Below are positions 35,409-43,336 of a DNA stretch of 64,000 nucleotides, in pieces. Each line of letters begins with the position of its first letter. The stretch's first letter is position 1. Source of the stretch: Flavobacterium potami (lineage in GTDB: Bacteria > Bacteroidota > Bacteroidia > Flavobacteriales > Flavobacteriaceae); contig NZ_JAINUY010000001.1 of the NCBI RefSeq assembly GCF_020026915.1, forward strand, positions 1 through 64,000, in the 5' to 3' direction. A model generated the notes under the pieces. That model made no database searches and was not told where the DNA came from. It saw only the letters and a list, made by a program, of their open reading frames with translations. The position numbers were made by a program, and so were the translations under genes.

Positions 35409-36068
35409 ATGAAACTAAAAAAAATAAACGAGAAATTACAAGACGCCTTAATTGAAAACGGTTTAACAGAAGCAAATGCTTTACAGCTTGAAACTTTTTC
35501 AACCATAAAAAGTGGTGCCGATTGTGTCATTATTTCTCCAAAGGGAAGTGGAAAAACAACAACGATTGTTTTAAATGTAATTCAGCAATTGGCTGGTCAA
35601 ACAGAAGAATCACCTCGTGCTTTAATCATTGTTGAAGATAAAGCGAAAGTGCTGGAAATGGTTGATCTTTTTGAGAAGTATGGAAAATATACCAACTTAG
35701 AGGTTTACGGTGTGAATGAGAAAGGCGATATGGATTACGATAAAAACTACGTTTCTACAGGAATCGATGTTTTAATTGGTACTCCAACCAAATTAAACGA
35801 TATGTTTAGTACGGCAGGTTACAATGTAAACCGTCTTAAAATGTTTATTTTGGATGATGCAGATCCGATTTTGAAATTACGTCATGAACCTAAAATTATG
35901 CGTATTTCTAATAGTATTGCCAAAACACAGCGAATCATTTTTGCTGAGACACTGACAGAACGCATTGAAATTTTGGCAGACAAAATGCTAATTGAACCGT
36001 ATTTGTTTGATATGGATGAAGAAGGCGAAGAGCTTTACGAAGAAGAAGAGGATATTGAAGAAGAATAA
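35409..36068 (+). CDS. DEAD-box-like protein with a single RecA domain
   Basis: A 219-residue protein with only the first half of a DEAD-box helicase. It has the Walker A motif SPKGSGKT (43-50), motif Ib GTPTKL (124-129), a changed motif II LDDAD (148-152, Asp-Asp-Ala-Asp), and motif III FAET (178-181) in place of SAT. The second RecA domain with the arginine fingers is absent, so helicase activity by itself is unlikely. The last 20 residues are nearly all Glu/Asp. It could be an RNA-binding ATPase or a partner of another protein. The open frame ends cleanly, and no second half is found downstream. Confidence 0.8.
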   Translation: MKLKKINEKLQDALIENGLTEANALQLETFSTIKSGADCVIISPKGSGKTTTIVLNVIQQLAGQTEESPRALIIVEDKAKVLEMVDLFEKYGKYTNLEVYGVNEKGDMDYDKNYVSTGIDVLIGTPTKLNDMFSTAGYNVNRLKMFILDDADPILKLRHEPKIMRISNSIAKTQRIIFAETLTERIEILADKMLIEPYLFDMDEEGEELYEEEEDIEEE

Positions 36069-36092
36069 AAATCTGAAAATCATATTTTACAA

Positions 36093-37532
36093 ATGATGAA
36101 AAAAATACTTTTGATTGCTTTGCTTGTTTTTTTGTATAATTCAACATATTCTCAAAACTTATATCCTGAAAAATATGAAAATTGTCATTTGTCTAATTTT
36201 TGTCTTGATTGTGGAGATACTAAAGCAAATCCGCCTAAGACATTTTTAGATGAATTGAAGAATAATTTAGACAAGAAAAAATTAAGTGAAATAAAAGGTA
36301 TTATAGAGGTTCAAATTTTAATTGATGAAAATGGTAAATCATGTTTATTGAGTTCAGTCAATAAAACTAATGTTTCATCCAAAAAAATAAATTTGCAAAA
36401 GGCAATCAACAATATGTCTTTTTGGGAACCTGCTATTTCTAAAAATAAACCTCAAAATAGTTCAGTTTCTTTGATTTTTGAATTTGAAAATGGAATTGTT
36501 TCTGCAAAAAGAAGAGTGTTTGATTTTAAAAATCAAGGAAACATGAAATCTGTCGGAAATCCTGAAGTCAAAGGAAGTGATAAAAATAATCTTTCAGTAA
36601 AGTGGGGTGTTTTTACACAACAAAACTCAGAACTGCCTTGGGATATGACAAGAGCAATTAGTAAGGATCTGGATGATAATATCTGGATTGGAACTGATAA
36701 TGGAATTGTTAAAATTGAAAATGGCAAATGGCATCATTTCAATTCGAAAAATACAACACTTCCGGGGCCACCTTATAACAAGGATCGGACACAATCGGTG
36801 AGGAATTTAGAAGTTGATAAAAAAAACAATAAATGGTTTCTAATCGGTTGGGATGCGTATAAATATGATAATAATACGTGGACTAAATATGATTCTGTAA
36901 ACTCTCCTATTAACTGGGCAAGGGAAATTTTTGTTGATCATTCCAATAATGTTTGGTTTACTTCCTGGAGAGGTGTTTCAAAATTTAATGGTAAAGACTG
37001 GACAGTAATCAATAAACAAAATTCGAATCTTCCAAGTGATAAAATATTAGGGGTTTATGTTGATAAGAAAGATCAAATTTGGATTGGCTCTTCAGAGGGA
37101 AATGTTATAATTGAAAATGGAAAGACCAAATTATTAAACGATAAGAATTCTCCATTATCAAAAGCATTTATTTCAAAAATGTACGAAGACCAGAAAGGGA
37201 ATCTTTGGTTTAGTTTATATAATGATAAATCAGACGATGCTGGAATGTATGTCTTAAATACTGTTGGGAAATGGACAAAAATTGAACATCCTAATTCTAA
37301 AATGTTTAGTGAACATACTATTAATGATTTTTACTTGGATGAAGATGGCAATTCTTTGTGGCTAACGCTGAATGCGGTTGGAGTTCTGAAATATGATTTA
37401 GGTACTAAAAAATGGGAAGTTTATACTAACGAAAATTCGAATGTACCAAGCATTCATTGTGAAAGAATAACAAAAGATAAAAACGGTTCTATTTGGATTG
37501 CAACTTATGCAGGTGTTATAAAAACAGAATAA
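36093..37532 (+). CDS. Exported TonB_C-like / beta-propeller fusion protein
   Basis: A 479-residue secreted protein. Residues 1-20 are a signal peptide (MMKKILLIALLVFLYNSTYS). A TonB_C-like domain follows (about 62-135, IKGIIEVQILIDENGKS and MSFWEPAISKNKP). Then come about six to seven blades of a two-component-regulator-type propeller, each with a WIG/WFT motif: DDNIWIGTDNGIVKIENGKW, NNVWFTSWRGVSKFNGKDW, DQIWIGSSEGNVIIENGK. No kinase or DNA-binding part is attached. The start could also be the second ATG at 36096. A role in sensing or binding outside the cytoplasm is inferred. Confidence 0.8.
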   Translation: MMKKILLIALLVFLYNSTYSQNLYPEKYENCHLSNFCLDCGDTKANPPKTFLDELKNNLDKKKLSEIKGIIEVQILIDENGKSCLLSSVNKTNVSSKKINLQKAINNMSFWEPAISKNKPQNSSVSLIFEFENGIVSAKRRVFDFKNQGNMKSVGNPEVKGSDKNNLSVKWGVFTQQNSELPWDMTRAISKDLDDNIWIGTDNGIVKIENGKWHHFNSKNTTLPGPPYNKDRTQSVRNLEVDKKNNKWFLIGWDAYKYDNNTWTKYDSVNSPINWAREIFVDHSNNVWFTSWRGVSKFNGKDWTVINKQNSNLPSDKILGVYVDKKDQIWIGSSEGNVIIENGKTKLLNDKNSPLSKAFISKMYEDQKGNLWFSLYNDKSDDAGMYVLNTVGKWTKIEHPNSKMFSEHTINDFYLDEDGNSLWLTLNAVGVLKYDLGTKKWEVYTNENSNVPSIHCERITKDKNGSIWIATYAGVIKTE

Positions 37533-37540
37533 AATAATTT

Positions 37541-38356
37541 ATGGAAATTTTAAAAACACTTAAATTCTTGTCAATTGTGCTTTTGTGCTTTTTTCTAGTT
37601 ATTTATGTTTTAATGATTTCCTATTTTTATTTCAATCAGGTTGAATTGGTTTTTCATGCGTCAAGACTTCCGAAGGATTTTAAATTCGATTACCAGCAAA
37701 AGTTTGAAGAAATAAATATTCCTTCTTTCGATGGTAATAACCTTAATGGATTGTTGTTTAAAGCAGAAAATTCTAAAGGGTTGGTTTTTTATCTTCATGG
37801 AAATGCTGGAACACTTGAAACTTGGGGTAAAATTGCCAAAATATACACTTCGTTAGATTACGATATTTTTATTTTAGATTATAGAAGCTTTGGAAAAAGT
37901 GAAGGCGAAATTGAAAATGAAGAGCAATTAAGCAAAGATATTTCGATCGTTTACAAAACAATTGCTAAAAGATATTCTGAAGACAAAATTGTTATAGCAG
38001 GCTATTCCATTGGTTCTGGTTTTGCAACAAAATTGGCTTTAGAAAATAAACCTAAAGCACTAATTCTTCAGGCACCTTATTACAATTTTTTAGAATTGTC
38101 AACTTCAAAAGCGCCATTTTTTCCTGACTTTATGAAAAAGTTTAGCTTGGAAACAAATCTATATCTTCCGCAAATAAAAGCGCCAGTTTATATCTTTCAT
38201 GGAACAGATGATCAGTTAATTCCTTGTGAAAATTCGATTAGATTGAAAAAGCTTTTGAAATCTAATGCGTATTTTTATCCTTTGAAAAATCAGGGACATA
38301 TTGGGATGAATGAGAATGATGACTTTCAAAAACAATTAAAAAGAATATTAGAATAA
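37541..38356 (+). CDS. Membrane-anchored alpha/beta hydrolase
   Basis: A 271-residue hydrolase with one N-terminal membrane helix (about 8-30). The oxyanion region is FYLHGNAGTLETW, the nucleophile elbow GYSIGSG, the acid HGTDDQLIP, and the catalytic His in QGHIGMNE. This is the layout of the YfhR/Bem46-type peptidase-like hydrolases. The substrate is unknown. It follows the propeller gene by 8 bases and is probably in the same operon. Confidence 0.85.
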   Translation: MEILKTLKFLSIVLLCFFLVIYVLMISYFYFNQVELVFHASRLPKDFKFDYQQKFEEINIPSFDGNNLNGLLFKAENSKGLVFYLHGNAGTLETWGKIAKIYTSLDYDIFILDYRSFGKSEGEIENEEQLSKDISIVYKTIAKRYSEDKIVIAGYSIGSGFATKLALENKPKALILQAPYYNFLELSTSKAPFFPDFMKKFSLETNLYLPQIKAPVYIFHGTDDQLIPCENSIRLKKLLKSNAYFYPLKNQGHIGMNENDDFQKQLKRILE

Positions 38357-38362
38357 ATTATA

Positions 38363-38419
38363 AGTCGCAGTCTCAGTTTTCAGCATGTAAACTGTAAACC
38401 ACGACTGCGACTGAAAACT
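38363..38419. repeat. CAGTCTC-family intergenic repeat, copy 4
   Basis: Begins AGTCGCAGTCTCAGTTTTCA 6 bases after the hydrolase stop and ends with CGACTGCGACTGAAAACT. The outer words pair as GTCGCAGTC/GACTGCGAC. Confidence 0.85.
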
Positions 38420-38437
38420 TTAAAAAAATAGATTAAC

Positions 38438-38656
38438 ATGGGATTAATGAAAGTGTTTTCAGGAAGTGAGGTTTTAGCAATTGCTTTGCAAGAAAGATTA
38501 GAAGAAGCAGGAGTAGAAACAGTAAAAAAAGATAATATTCAATCGGCTCGTTTGGGAGGTTTTGGTCAAACAGATTTGGCAATTGAAATATTTATTCAAG
38601 AAACAGATTTTGCAAAAGCAAACCCAGTTATCGAAGAATTTAGAATGAGCCTTTAA
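38438..38656 (+). CDS. DUF2007 family small protein
   Basis: A 72-residue protein of the DUF2007 group (putative signal-transducing family). The fold pattern is MKVFSGSEVLAIALQERLEE, then AGVETVKKDN and LAIEIFIQETDFAKANPVIE. It looks like a small ferredoxin-like alpha/beta domain with no enzyme motif. Its function is unknown. It is unusual in being flanked on both sides by CAGTCTC-family repeats. Confidence 0.8.
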   Translation: MGLMKVFSGSEVLAIALQERLEEAGVETVKKDNIQSARLGGFGQTDLAIEIFIQETDFAKANPVIEEFRMSL

Positions 38657-38662
38657 AAAAAG

Positions 38663-38770
38663 TGTTCAGTATTCAGTCTCAGTTTACAGTCTTAATGCTG
38701 TAAACTGAGACTGAGACTGAGACTGAAAACTGCGACTGAAAACTGCGACTAAATACCGCGACTGAAAACT
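38663..38770. repeat. CAGTCTC-family intergenic repeat, copy 5
   Basis: The longest copy. The left part has AGTATTCAGTCTCAGTTTAC. The right part iterates ACTGAGACTGAGACTGAGAC, then three GCGACTGAAAACT-type units. It starts 7 bases after the DUF2007 stop and nearly reaches the next ATG. Confidence 0.88.
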
Positions 38771-38776
38771 AAAAAT

Positions 38777-39580
38777 ATGCAATACAAAATGTTAGTGCTC
38801 GACATGGATGATACTTTGTTGAGAGATGATCATGCAATTTCAGATTTAAATAAAAAAGCAATTCTAGAAGCGCAGGCAAAAGGCGTTTATGTTGTTTTGG
38901 CTTCTGGACGACCGACCATTGCCATGATAGAATATGCCAAAGAATTGCAACTCGATGTAAACGATTCCTATATTATTTCGTTTAACGGAGCTATAATTAC
39001 CAAAGTGAAAGAAAATCTAGATTTTTTTGAGCAAAAACTGACTGTAGAACAAATTCACGATTTGTACGATTACAGCGTTAAAATGAATACGGATATCATT
39101 ACGTATTTAGATAACGAAATTATCAGCGAGACAGACTCTGAGTATATCGAAGTAGAAAAAGAAATTACGAAAATGGTACATCGTAAAGTGGCTAATTTTA
39201 AAGAATATGTAAATCGACCATCTGTAAAATGTATTTTATTGCAAAATCCCGACTATTTAAAAACTGTCGAAGAAGATTTAAAAGCAACTATGCCGCATTT
39301 GAGTGTAGCTATGTCTAAACCATTTTTCTTAGAAGCAGCGCAGCAAGGAATTGATAAAGCAGCGAGTTTAAGTCTTCTGGCTGAAAAGCTAGGGATTCAT
39401 CAAAATGAAATTATCGCGGTTGGAAATGCAGGAAATGACTTGACAATGATTCAATATGCTGGATTAGGCGTCTGGGTTAATAATGTAACTCCCGAATTGC
39501 GTGATAAAGCCGATGTAATCGTAGCTTCAAATAATAATGATGGCGTTGCTGAAGTTATTACTCGATATATTTTAAACTAA
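38777..39580 (+). CDS. Cof-type HAD-IIB phosphatase
   Basis: A 267-residue sugar-phosphate or flavin phosphatase-type protein. Motif I is LVLDMDDTLLRDD, motif II ASGRPTIAM, and the C-terminal motif GNAGNDLTMIQYAGLGVWV completes the active site. The IIB cap lies at about residues 85-195. The substrate is unknown. It follows a CAGTCTC repeat, and the next acetyltransferase gene starts 7 bases after its stop. Confidence 0.88.
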   Translation: MQYKMLVLDMDDTLLRDDHAISDLNKKAILEAQAKGVYVVLASGRPTIAMIEYAKELQLDVNDSYIISFNGAIITKVKENLDFFEQKLTVEQIHDLYDYSVKMNTDIITYLDNEIISETDSEYIEVEKEITKMVHRKVANFKEYVNRPSVKCILLQNPDYLKTVEEDLKATMPHLSVAMSKPFFLEAAQQGIDKAASLSLLAEKLGIHQNEIIAVGNAGNDLTMIQYAGLGVWVNNVTPELRDKADVIVASNNNDGVAEVITRYILN

Positions 39581-39587
39581 ATTAAAA

Positions 39588-40118
39588 ATGAAAAATCCAA
39601 TTGAAACAGAGCGTTTGCTTTTAAGAGAATTAGAACTTTCTGATGCAGAAGGAATGTTCGAATTGGATTCTAACCCGAATGTGCATTTGTTTGTTGGGAA
39701 TAGGCCAGTAAAACATATTGAAGAAAGTATTGAATATATCAAATTTGTTCAAAAACAATATAAAGACTTTGGTATTGGTCGTTGGGCGGTCATTCTTAAA
39801 GAAACCAACGAATTTATTGGCTGGTCAGGAATAAAATACATCACAGACGAAATCAATAATCATAAAAACTTTTACGAGTTAGGATATCGTTTCATCGAAA
39901 AACATTGGGGAAAAGGTTATGCCACTGAAGCAGGAAAAGCTTTTATTGATTACGCTTTTAAAGAAATGAAAGTAGAAACACTTTATGCCTATGCAGATGC
40001 GGGAAATGAAGGTTCTAGAAAGATTTTGGAGAAATTAGGCTTTCACTTTGTAAATTCTTTCGAATACAATGAAGAACTGGAAGTTTGGTATGAACTTAAA
40101 AATCCAAACTTGATATAA
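39588..40118 (+). CDS. GNAT family N-acetyltransferase (RimJ/RimL-like)
   Basis: A 176-residue acetyltransferase. It begins with the subgroup motif IETERLLLRELELSDAEGMF. The acetyl-CoA loop is EKHWGKGYATEAGKAFIDYA, and the end has AGNEGSRKILEKLGFHFV. It probably modifies a protein N-terminus or small amine. It is likely cotranscribed with the Cof-type gene. Confidence 0.86.
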   Translation: MKNPIETERLLLRELELSDAEGMFELDSNPNVHLFVGNRPVKHIEESIEYIKFVQKQYKDFGIGRWAVILKETNEFIGWSGIKYITDEINNHKNFYELGYRFIEKHWGKGYATEAGKAFIDYAFKEMKVETLYAYADAGNEGSRKILEKLGFHFVNSFEYNEELEVWYELKNPNLI

Positions 40119-40125
40119 AAAACGA

Positions 40126-40170
40126 ATTCCAAATCTTTACATACTTAAAAAGTCAGTAAAGATTTGGAAT
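40126..40170. repeat. Perfect 15-bp inverted repeat between convergent genes
   Basis: ATTCCAAATCTTTAC (40126-40140) and GTAAAGATTTGGAAT (40156-40170) flank a 15-base loop. There is no T-run, so it does not look like a standard terminator. The words are close to the AATTCC family. Confidence 0.7.
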
Positions 40171-40197
40171 CAATTAAAGAATAAAATTCTTGAAATA

Positions 40198-40722
40198 TTA
40201 TTTTTTAGCTACAGAAACAAAATATTTATTTCCGTCACCCATTGTTAATTTTACACGTTCGTCGCAAAGATCGATTGCAAAATTTGCACTTTCGTAACAG
40301 CTGCAAGTTGTGTTTTTGTCTTTAGACATTTCTGTTTTACAGTTGTTGTTTTTGAAAGTTGTTAATTGAGGAGTGTATAAACTAACTAAATCTGTAGAAG
40401 CAGTTACCAAAGAAATGATACTAGCCGAATTGTTATTCGTAATTCTGTATACAATTCTGTCTGTATAGTTTACTTCGTTTACAGTTACTTTACGAATGTA
40501 TGTGTAAGCTGTAGATCCTTCCCCTGGTTCTTTTACTTCAAACTTAAACCCAACAGCACGAATAGCAACATCAAATTGTTGTTGTGAGTTAAAGCTCGCC
40601 CAAGTTGTCAATGTACTGATAGTAGGAAATGGATTTGCATTGGCAGCTGGAGCGTTAGTTTGCGCTTGCGAACTAAAAAGGGTTAAGAACATCAAGCAGA
40701 TCGTGGGTAAAAATGCTTTCAT
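40198..40722 (-). CDS. Exported cysteine-containing protein of unknown function
   Basis: A 174-residue protein that I do not recognise. I start it at 40722, which gives an immediate signal peptide (MKAFLPTICLMFLTLFSSQAQ); the longer frame adds 34 charged residues. The mature part is rich in Thr/Ser/Asn and ends with a cluster of four Cys (NNCKTEMSKDKNTTCSCYES, then DLCDERVKL). This suggests disulphides in the periplasm or outside the cell. It is monocistronic and convergent with an acetyltransferase gene. Confidence 0.65.
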   Translation of the reverse strand: MKAFLPTICLMFLTLFSSQAQTNAPAANANPFPTISTLTTWASFNSQQQFDVAIRAVGFKFEVKEPGEGSTAYTYIRKVTVNEVNYTDRIVYRITNNNSASIISLVTASTDLVSLYTPQLTTFKNNNCKTEMSKDKNTTCSCYESANFAIDLCDERVKLTMGDGNKYFVSVAKK

Positions 40723-41154
40723 AAAGCGTGGTATTTGTAATTTAATTTTGCCTACTCTCTTTGGTTTTCGGCTTTCCCATTTCATTTTGTAACACAAAAC
40801 AACAACATAACGACTAAAATTCAAAATTGTTATGTTCGAATTATTATTAAATTAATTAAAGCTTCCTAAAATTCTCAAATAACAATTTATTTTACCAAAG
40901 TAACATAACAAAGGTAAATGTAAGAAATTTTGAATTTAAAACATTAAAAAATGTATTTAATCGGTAAAAAATGCATTTAATCGATTATTTTGTCATTTAA
41001 TTCTTATTGAAACGTTAAAAAAGTGACTTGCAGGATGTATTTTTGGTAGGTATTTGAAAGTTAAAAAATATGTTTTTGATATTTTAAAATTTACATTAAC
41101 GCAAAATATTGATTCGAAGTAAATTAATCGCTTTCTTTTAATGAATATTGTTCG
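40723..41154. other. AT-rich divergent spacer before mtaB
   Basis: More than 400 bases with no convincing ORF. The words AAAATGTATTTAATCGG and AAAATGCATTTAATCGA (about 40948-40986) form a direct repeat of unknown meaning. The rest is AT-rich sequence between two divergent promoters. Confidence 0.5.
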
Positions 41155-41162
41155 TAAATTTG
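41155..41162 (+). promoter_or_regulatory. Candidate -7 element of mtaB
   Basis: TAAATTTG matches TAnnTTTG and lies 46 bases before the mtaB ATG. No TTG box at proper distance was found. Confidence 0.35.
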
Positions 41163-41208
41163 CAGCCTTAAATTTTTTGACAACGATTTCATTAATTTAA
41201 GACAGATT

Positions 41209-42543
41209 ATGGAAAATAGAAAGAAAGTTGCCTTTTATACGCTGGGTTGTAAACTGAATTTTTCAGAGACTTCTACAATTGCCAGAAATTTTAATGACGA
41301 AGGTTTTGATCGCGTCGATTTTGAAGAAATAGCAGATATTTATGTTATCAATACTTGCTCTGTAACCGAAAATGCAGATAAGCAGTTTAAGCAGGTAGTA
41401 AAGAAAGCAATGAAGCTAAATGAAAAAGCTTTTGTTGCTGCTGTTGGTTGTTATGCACAATTAAAACCAGAAGAATTGGCGTCTGTTGATGGAGTTGATT
41501 TGGTTTTGGGAGCAACAGAAAAATTCAAAATCACAGACTATATCCATGATTTGAGCAAAAACGATATGGGTGAAGTGCATTCGTGCGAAATTGCCGAAGC
41601 CGATTTTTACGTAGGAAGTTATTCTATCGGAGATCGTACAAGAGCCTTTTTGAAAGTACAAGATGGTTGCGATTATAAATGTACGTATTGTACAATTCCG
41701 TTGGCGAGAGGTATTTCTAGAAGTGATGCATTGGAAAATGTATTAAAAAATGCCAAAGAAATCTCAGCTCAAAATATCCGCGAAATTGTTTTAACGGGTG
41801 TTAATATCGGAGATTACGGAAAAGGGGAGTTCGGAAACAAAAAACACGAACATACTTTTCTAGATTTAGTTCAAGCTTTGGATAAAGTAGAAGGAATTGA
41901 ACGTTTACGAATTTCTTCGATTGAACCGAATTTGTTGAAAAACGAAACTATCGAATTCGTTTCTAAAAGCCGCACTTTTGTACCGCATTTTCATATTCCG
42001 TTACAGTCTGGAAGCAATGATATCTTAAAATTAATGAAGCGTCGTTATTTGCGTGAAGTTTATATTGATCGTGTAAACAAAATTCGCGAAGTAATGCCTC
42101 ATGCGTGTATTGGTGTTGACGTAATCGTTGGTTTCCCTGGAGAAACAGACGAACACTTTTTAGAAACATATCATTTCTTAAATGATTTAGATATATCTTA
42201 TTTACACGTTTTTACGTATTCAGAAAGAGATAATACAGAAGCGGTAGATATGCCTGGAGTTGTTCCTTCAAATGTAAGAGCAAAACGTAGCAAAATGCTT
42301 CGTGGTTTATCGGTTAAAAAACGTCGTGCTTTTTACGAGAGCCAATTAGGAACCAACAGAACGGTTCTTTTTGAAGGAGAAAATAAAGAAGGTTATATTC
42401 ACGGATTTACAGAAAACTACGTAAAAGTAAAAACACCTTGGAATCCGGAATTGGTAAATACATTGCAAGAAATCAACTTAACCAAAATCGACGAAGATGG
42501 AAGTGTTCGTTTGGAATTTTTGAATAAGCTTGCTGAGGTTTAA
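41209..42543 (+). CDS. mtaB: tRNA t6A37 methylthiotransferase MtaB
   Basis: A radical-SAM enzyme that turns t6A into ms2t6A at position 37 of tRNAs. The 444-residue protein has the UPF0004 domain with FYTLGCKLNFSET, INTCSVTENAD and AAVGCYAQ, giving three cluster cysteines. The radical-SAM motif CDYKCTYC follows, and a TRAM domain ends the chain. The C-K-L-N-x-S-E start separates MtaB from MiaB and RimO. The neighbours are unrelated. Confidence 0.93.
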   Translation: MENRKKVAFYTLGCKLNFSETSTIARNFNDEGFDRVDFEEIADIYVINTCSVTENADKQFKQVVKKAMKLNEKAFVAAVGCYAQLKPEELASVDGVDLVLGATEKFKITDYIHDLSKNDMGEVHSCEIAEADFYVGSYSIGDRTRAFLKVQDGCDYKCTYCTIPLARGISRSDALENVLKNAKEISAQNIREIVLTGVNIGDYGKGEFGNKKHEHTFLDLVQALDKVEGIERLRISSIEPNLLKNETIEFVSKSRTFVPHFHIPLQSGSNDILKLMKRRYLREVYIDRVNKIREVMPHACIGVDVIVGFPGETDEHFLETYHFLNDLDISYLHVFTYSERDNTEAVDMPGVVPSNVRAKRSKMLRGLSVKKRRAFYESQLGTNRTVLFEGENKEGYIHGFTENYVKVKTPWNPELVNTLQEINLTKIDEDGSVRLEFLNKLAEV

Positions 42544-42560
42544 AAAATATAGATTTTCAG

Positions 42561-42596
42561 AACTTTGTCAAAGTTTCAAACTTTGACAAAGTTGAC
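42561..42596. repeat. CTTTGTCAAAG-family palindrome, copy 1
   Basis: AACTTTGTCAAAGTTTCAAACTTTGACAAAGTT pattern written as two arms: AACTTTGTCAAAGTTT and AAACTTTGACAAAGTT around a single C. It starts 17 bases after the mtaB stop. The word CTTTGTCAAAG is itself almost a palindrome. Confidence 0.85.
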
Positions 42597-42620
42597 AAAC
42601 AAAAAATATACACAAAGTAT

Positions 42621-42721
42621 TGTCATTCTGAGGAACGAAGAATCACAATCGGGACTCTATAAAGATTGGCAATTATAGCATACGGAATTACTAATGTGAT
42701 TCTTCGTTCCTCAGAATGACA
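42621..42721. repeat. Long hairpin element, TGTCATT family, copy 1
   Basis: A perfect 27-bp inverted repeat (42621-42647 with 42695-42721) around a 47-base core. The arms begin TGTCATTCTGAGGAACG and end AATCACA. The core contains ATAAAGATTGG and GGAATT, which recur in the second copy at 57711. No ORF is inside. It resembles a MITE or a structured non-coding element. Confidence 0.9.
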
Positions 42722-42725
42722 AAAC

Positions 42726-42754
42726 AAAAAAGCCTCTTTTTAAGAGGCTTTTTT
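42726..42754. terminator. Bidirectional terminator between mtaB and the next gene
   Basis: A perfect 13-bp stem (42726-42738 with 42742-42754) with a 3-nt loop and A/T ends on both sides. It touches the stop codon of the minus-strand gene. Confidence 0.8.
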
Positions 42755-43269
42755 TATAACAATTTCTGATCTTCAGAAACCACCAATTTCAAAGAATTAA
42801 TATAATCCGTATCAAATTCAATCACTCGAATTTTTTCTGGATTAAAACTCAATTCACCTCCAAATTGTCCGCGTATGTCTATAAAATCAATTGTCAGTTC
42901 TTCATCATTCAATTCGATTAATTTTCCTAAATAAGCAGATTTTGAAGATTTTTTTGCAATTTGAAAAATACCATATTTTTCAGAAAGAAAACTGATAATT
43001 GAAGCTAAATCTTTAATCGGAATAATGTCTTCAGAATTTATTTTTAAACCTTTCATTCGGATTACTTTTTCTGTAAAAGCCAAATCTTGATCTCGGTTTA
43101 CTGCTTCAATATTTTTATTTCTTAGAATAACAAAACCATCCAAAACAAAATCTACGGGATTGTTTCGAAGTAAAATCCAATCATCAGAATAATCAATTAA
43201 AAAGCCTGAAAAAATCTGCTTTTTGTCCTGAAATTCTATTTCGACCAATTGTCTTAAATATTGTTCCAT
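42754..43269 (-). CDS. Protein of unknown function with two Sm-like barrel repeats
   Basis: A 171-residue cytosolic protein with no recognised family. Two parts look alike: residues 8-52 (VEIEFQDKKQIFSGFLIDYS, DDWILLRNNP, GFVILRNKNI) and about 110-160 (AYLGKLIELNDEELTIDFID, then IRVIEFDTDYINSL). Each reads as a five-strand SH3/Sm-like barrel of the type G-x-hydrophobic-D-x-hydrophobic followed by a 'fine-tuning' strand. This suggests a duplicated small barrel, perhaps nucleic-acid or ligand binding. The gene is flanked by CTTTGTCAAAG palindromes on both sides. Confidence 0.6.
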   Translation of the reverse strand: MEQYLRQLVEIEFQDKKQIFSGFLIDYSDDWILLRNNPVDFVLDGFVILRNKNIEAVNRDQDLAFTEKVIRMKGLKINSEDIIPIKDLASIISFLSEKYGIFQIAKKSSKSAYLGKLIELNDEELTIDFIDIRGQFGGELSFNPEKIRVIEFDTDYINSLKLVVSEDQKLL

Positions 43270-43291
43270 TTTACAATTTTTGTGAGTTTAG

Positions 43292-43324
43292 ATCTTTGTC
43301 AAAGTTTTAAACTTTGACAAAGAT
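43292..43324. repeat. CTTTGTCAAAG-family palindrome, copy 2
   Basis: ATCTTTGTCAAAGTTT and AAACTTTGACAAAGAT face each other around a single T, in the spacer between two minus-strand genes. It is just upstream of the gene at 42754 and downstream of the SDR. Confidence 0.85.
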
Positions 43325-43336
43325 TATAAAGATGTT

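Noticed and set aside
40126-40170. Intrinsic terminator for the acetyltransferase gene
   Set aside because: The stem is perfect, but there is no T-run after it on either strand. It is listed as an inverted repeat instead.
42621-42721. Insertion sequence
   Set aside because: The inverted repeats are perfect, but there is no transposase frame inside and the core is only 47 bases. At most it is a MITE-like remnant; no clear target duplication was seen.
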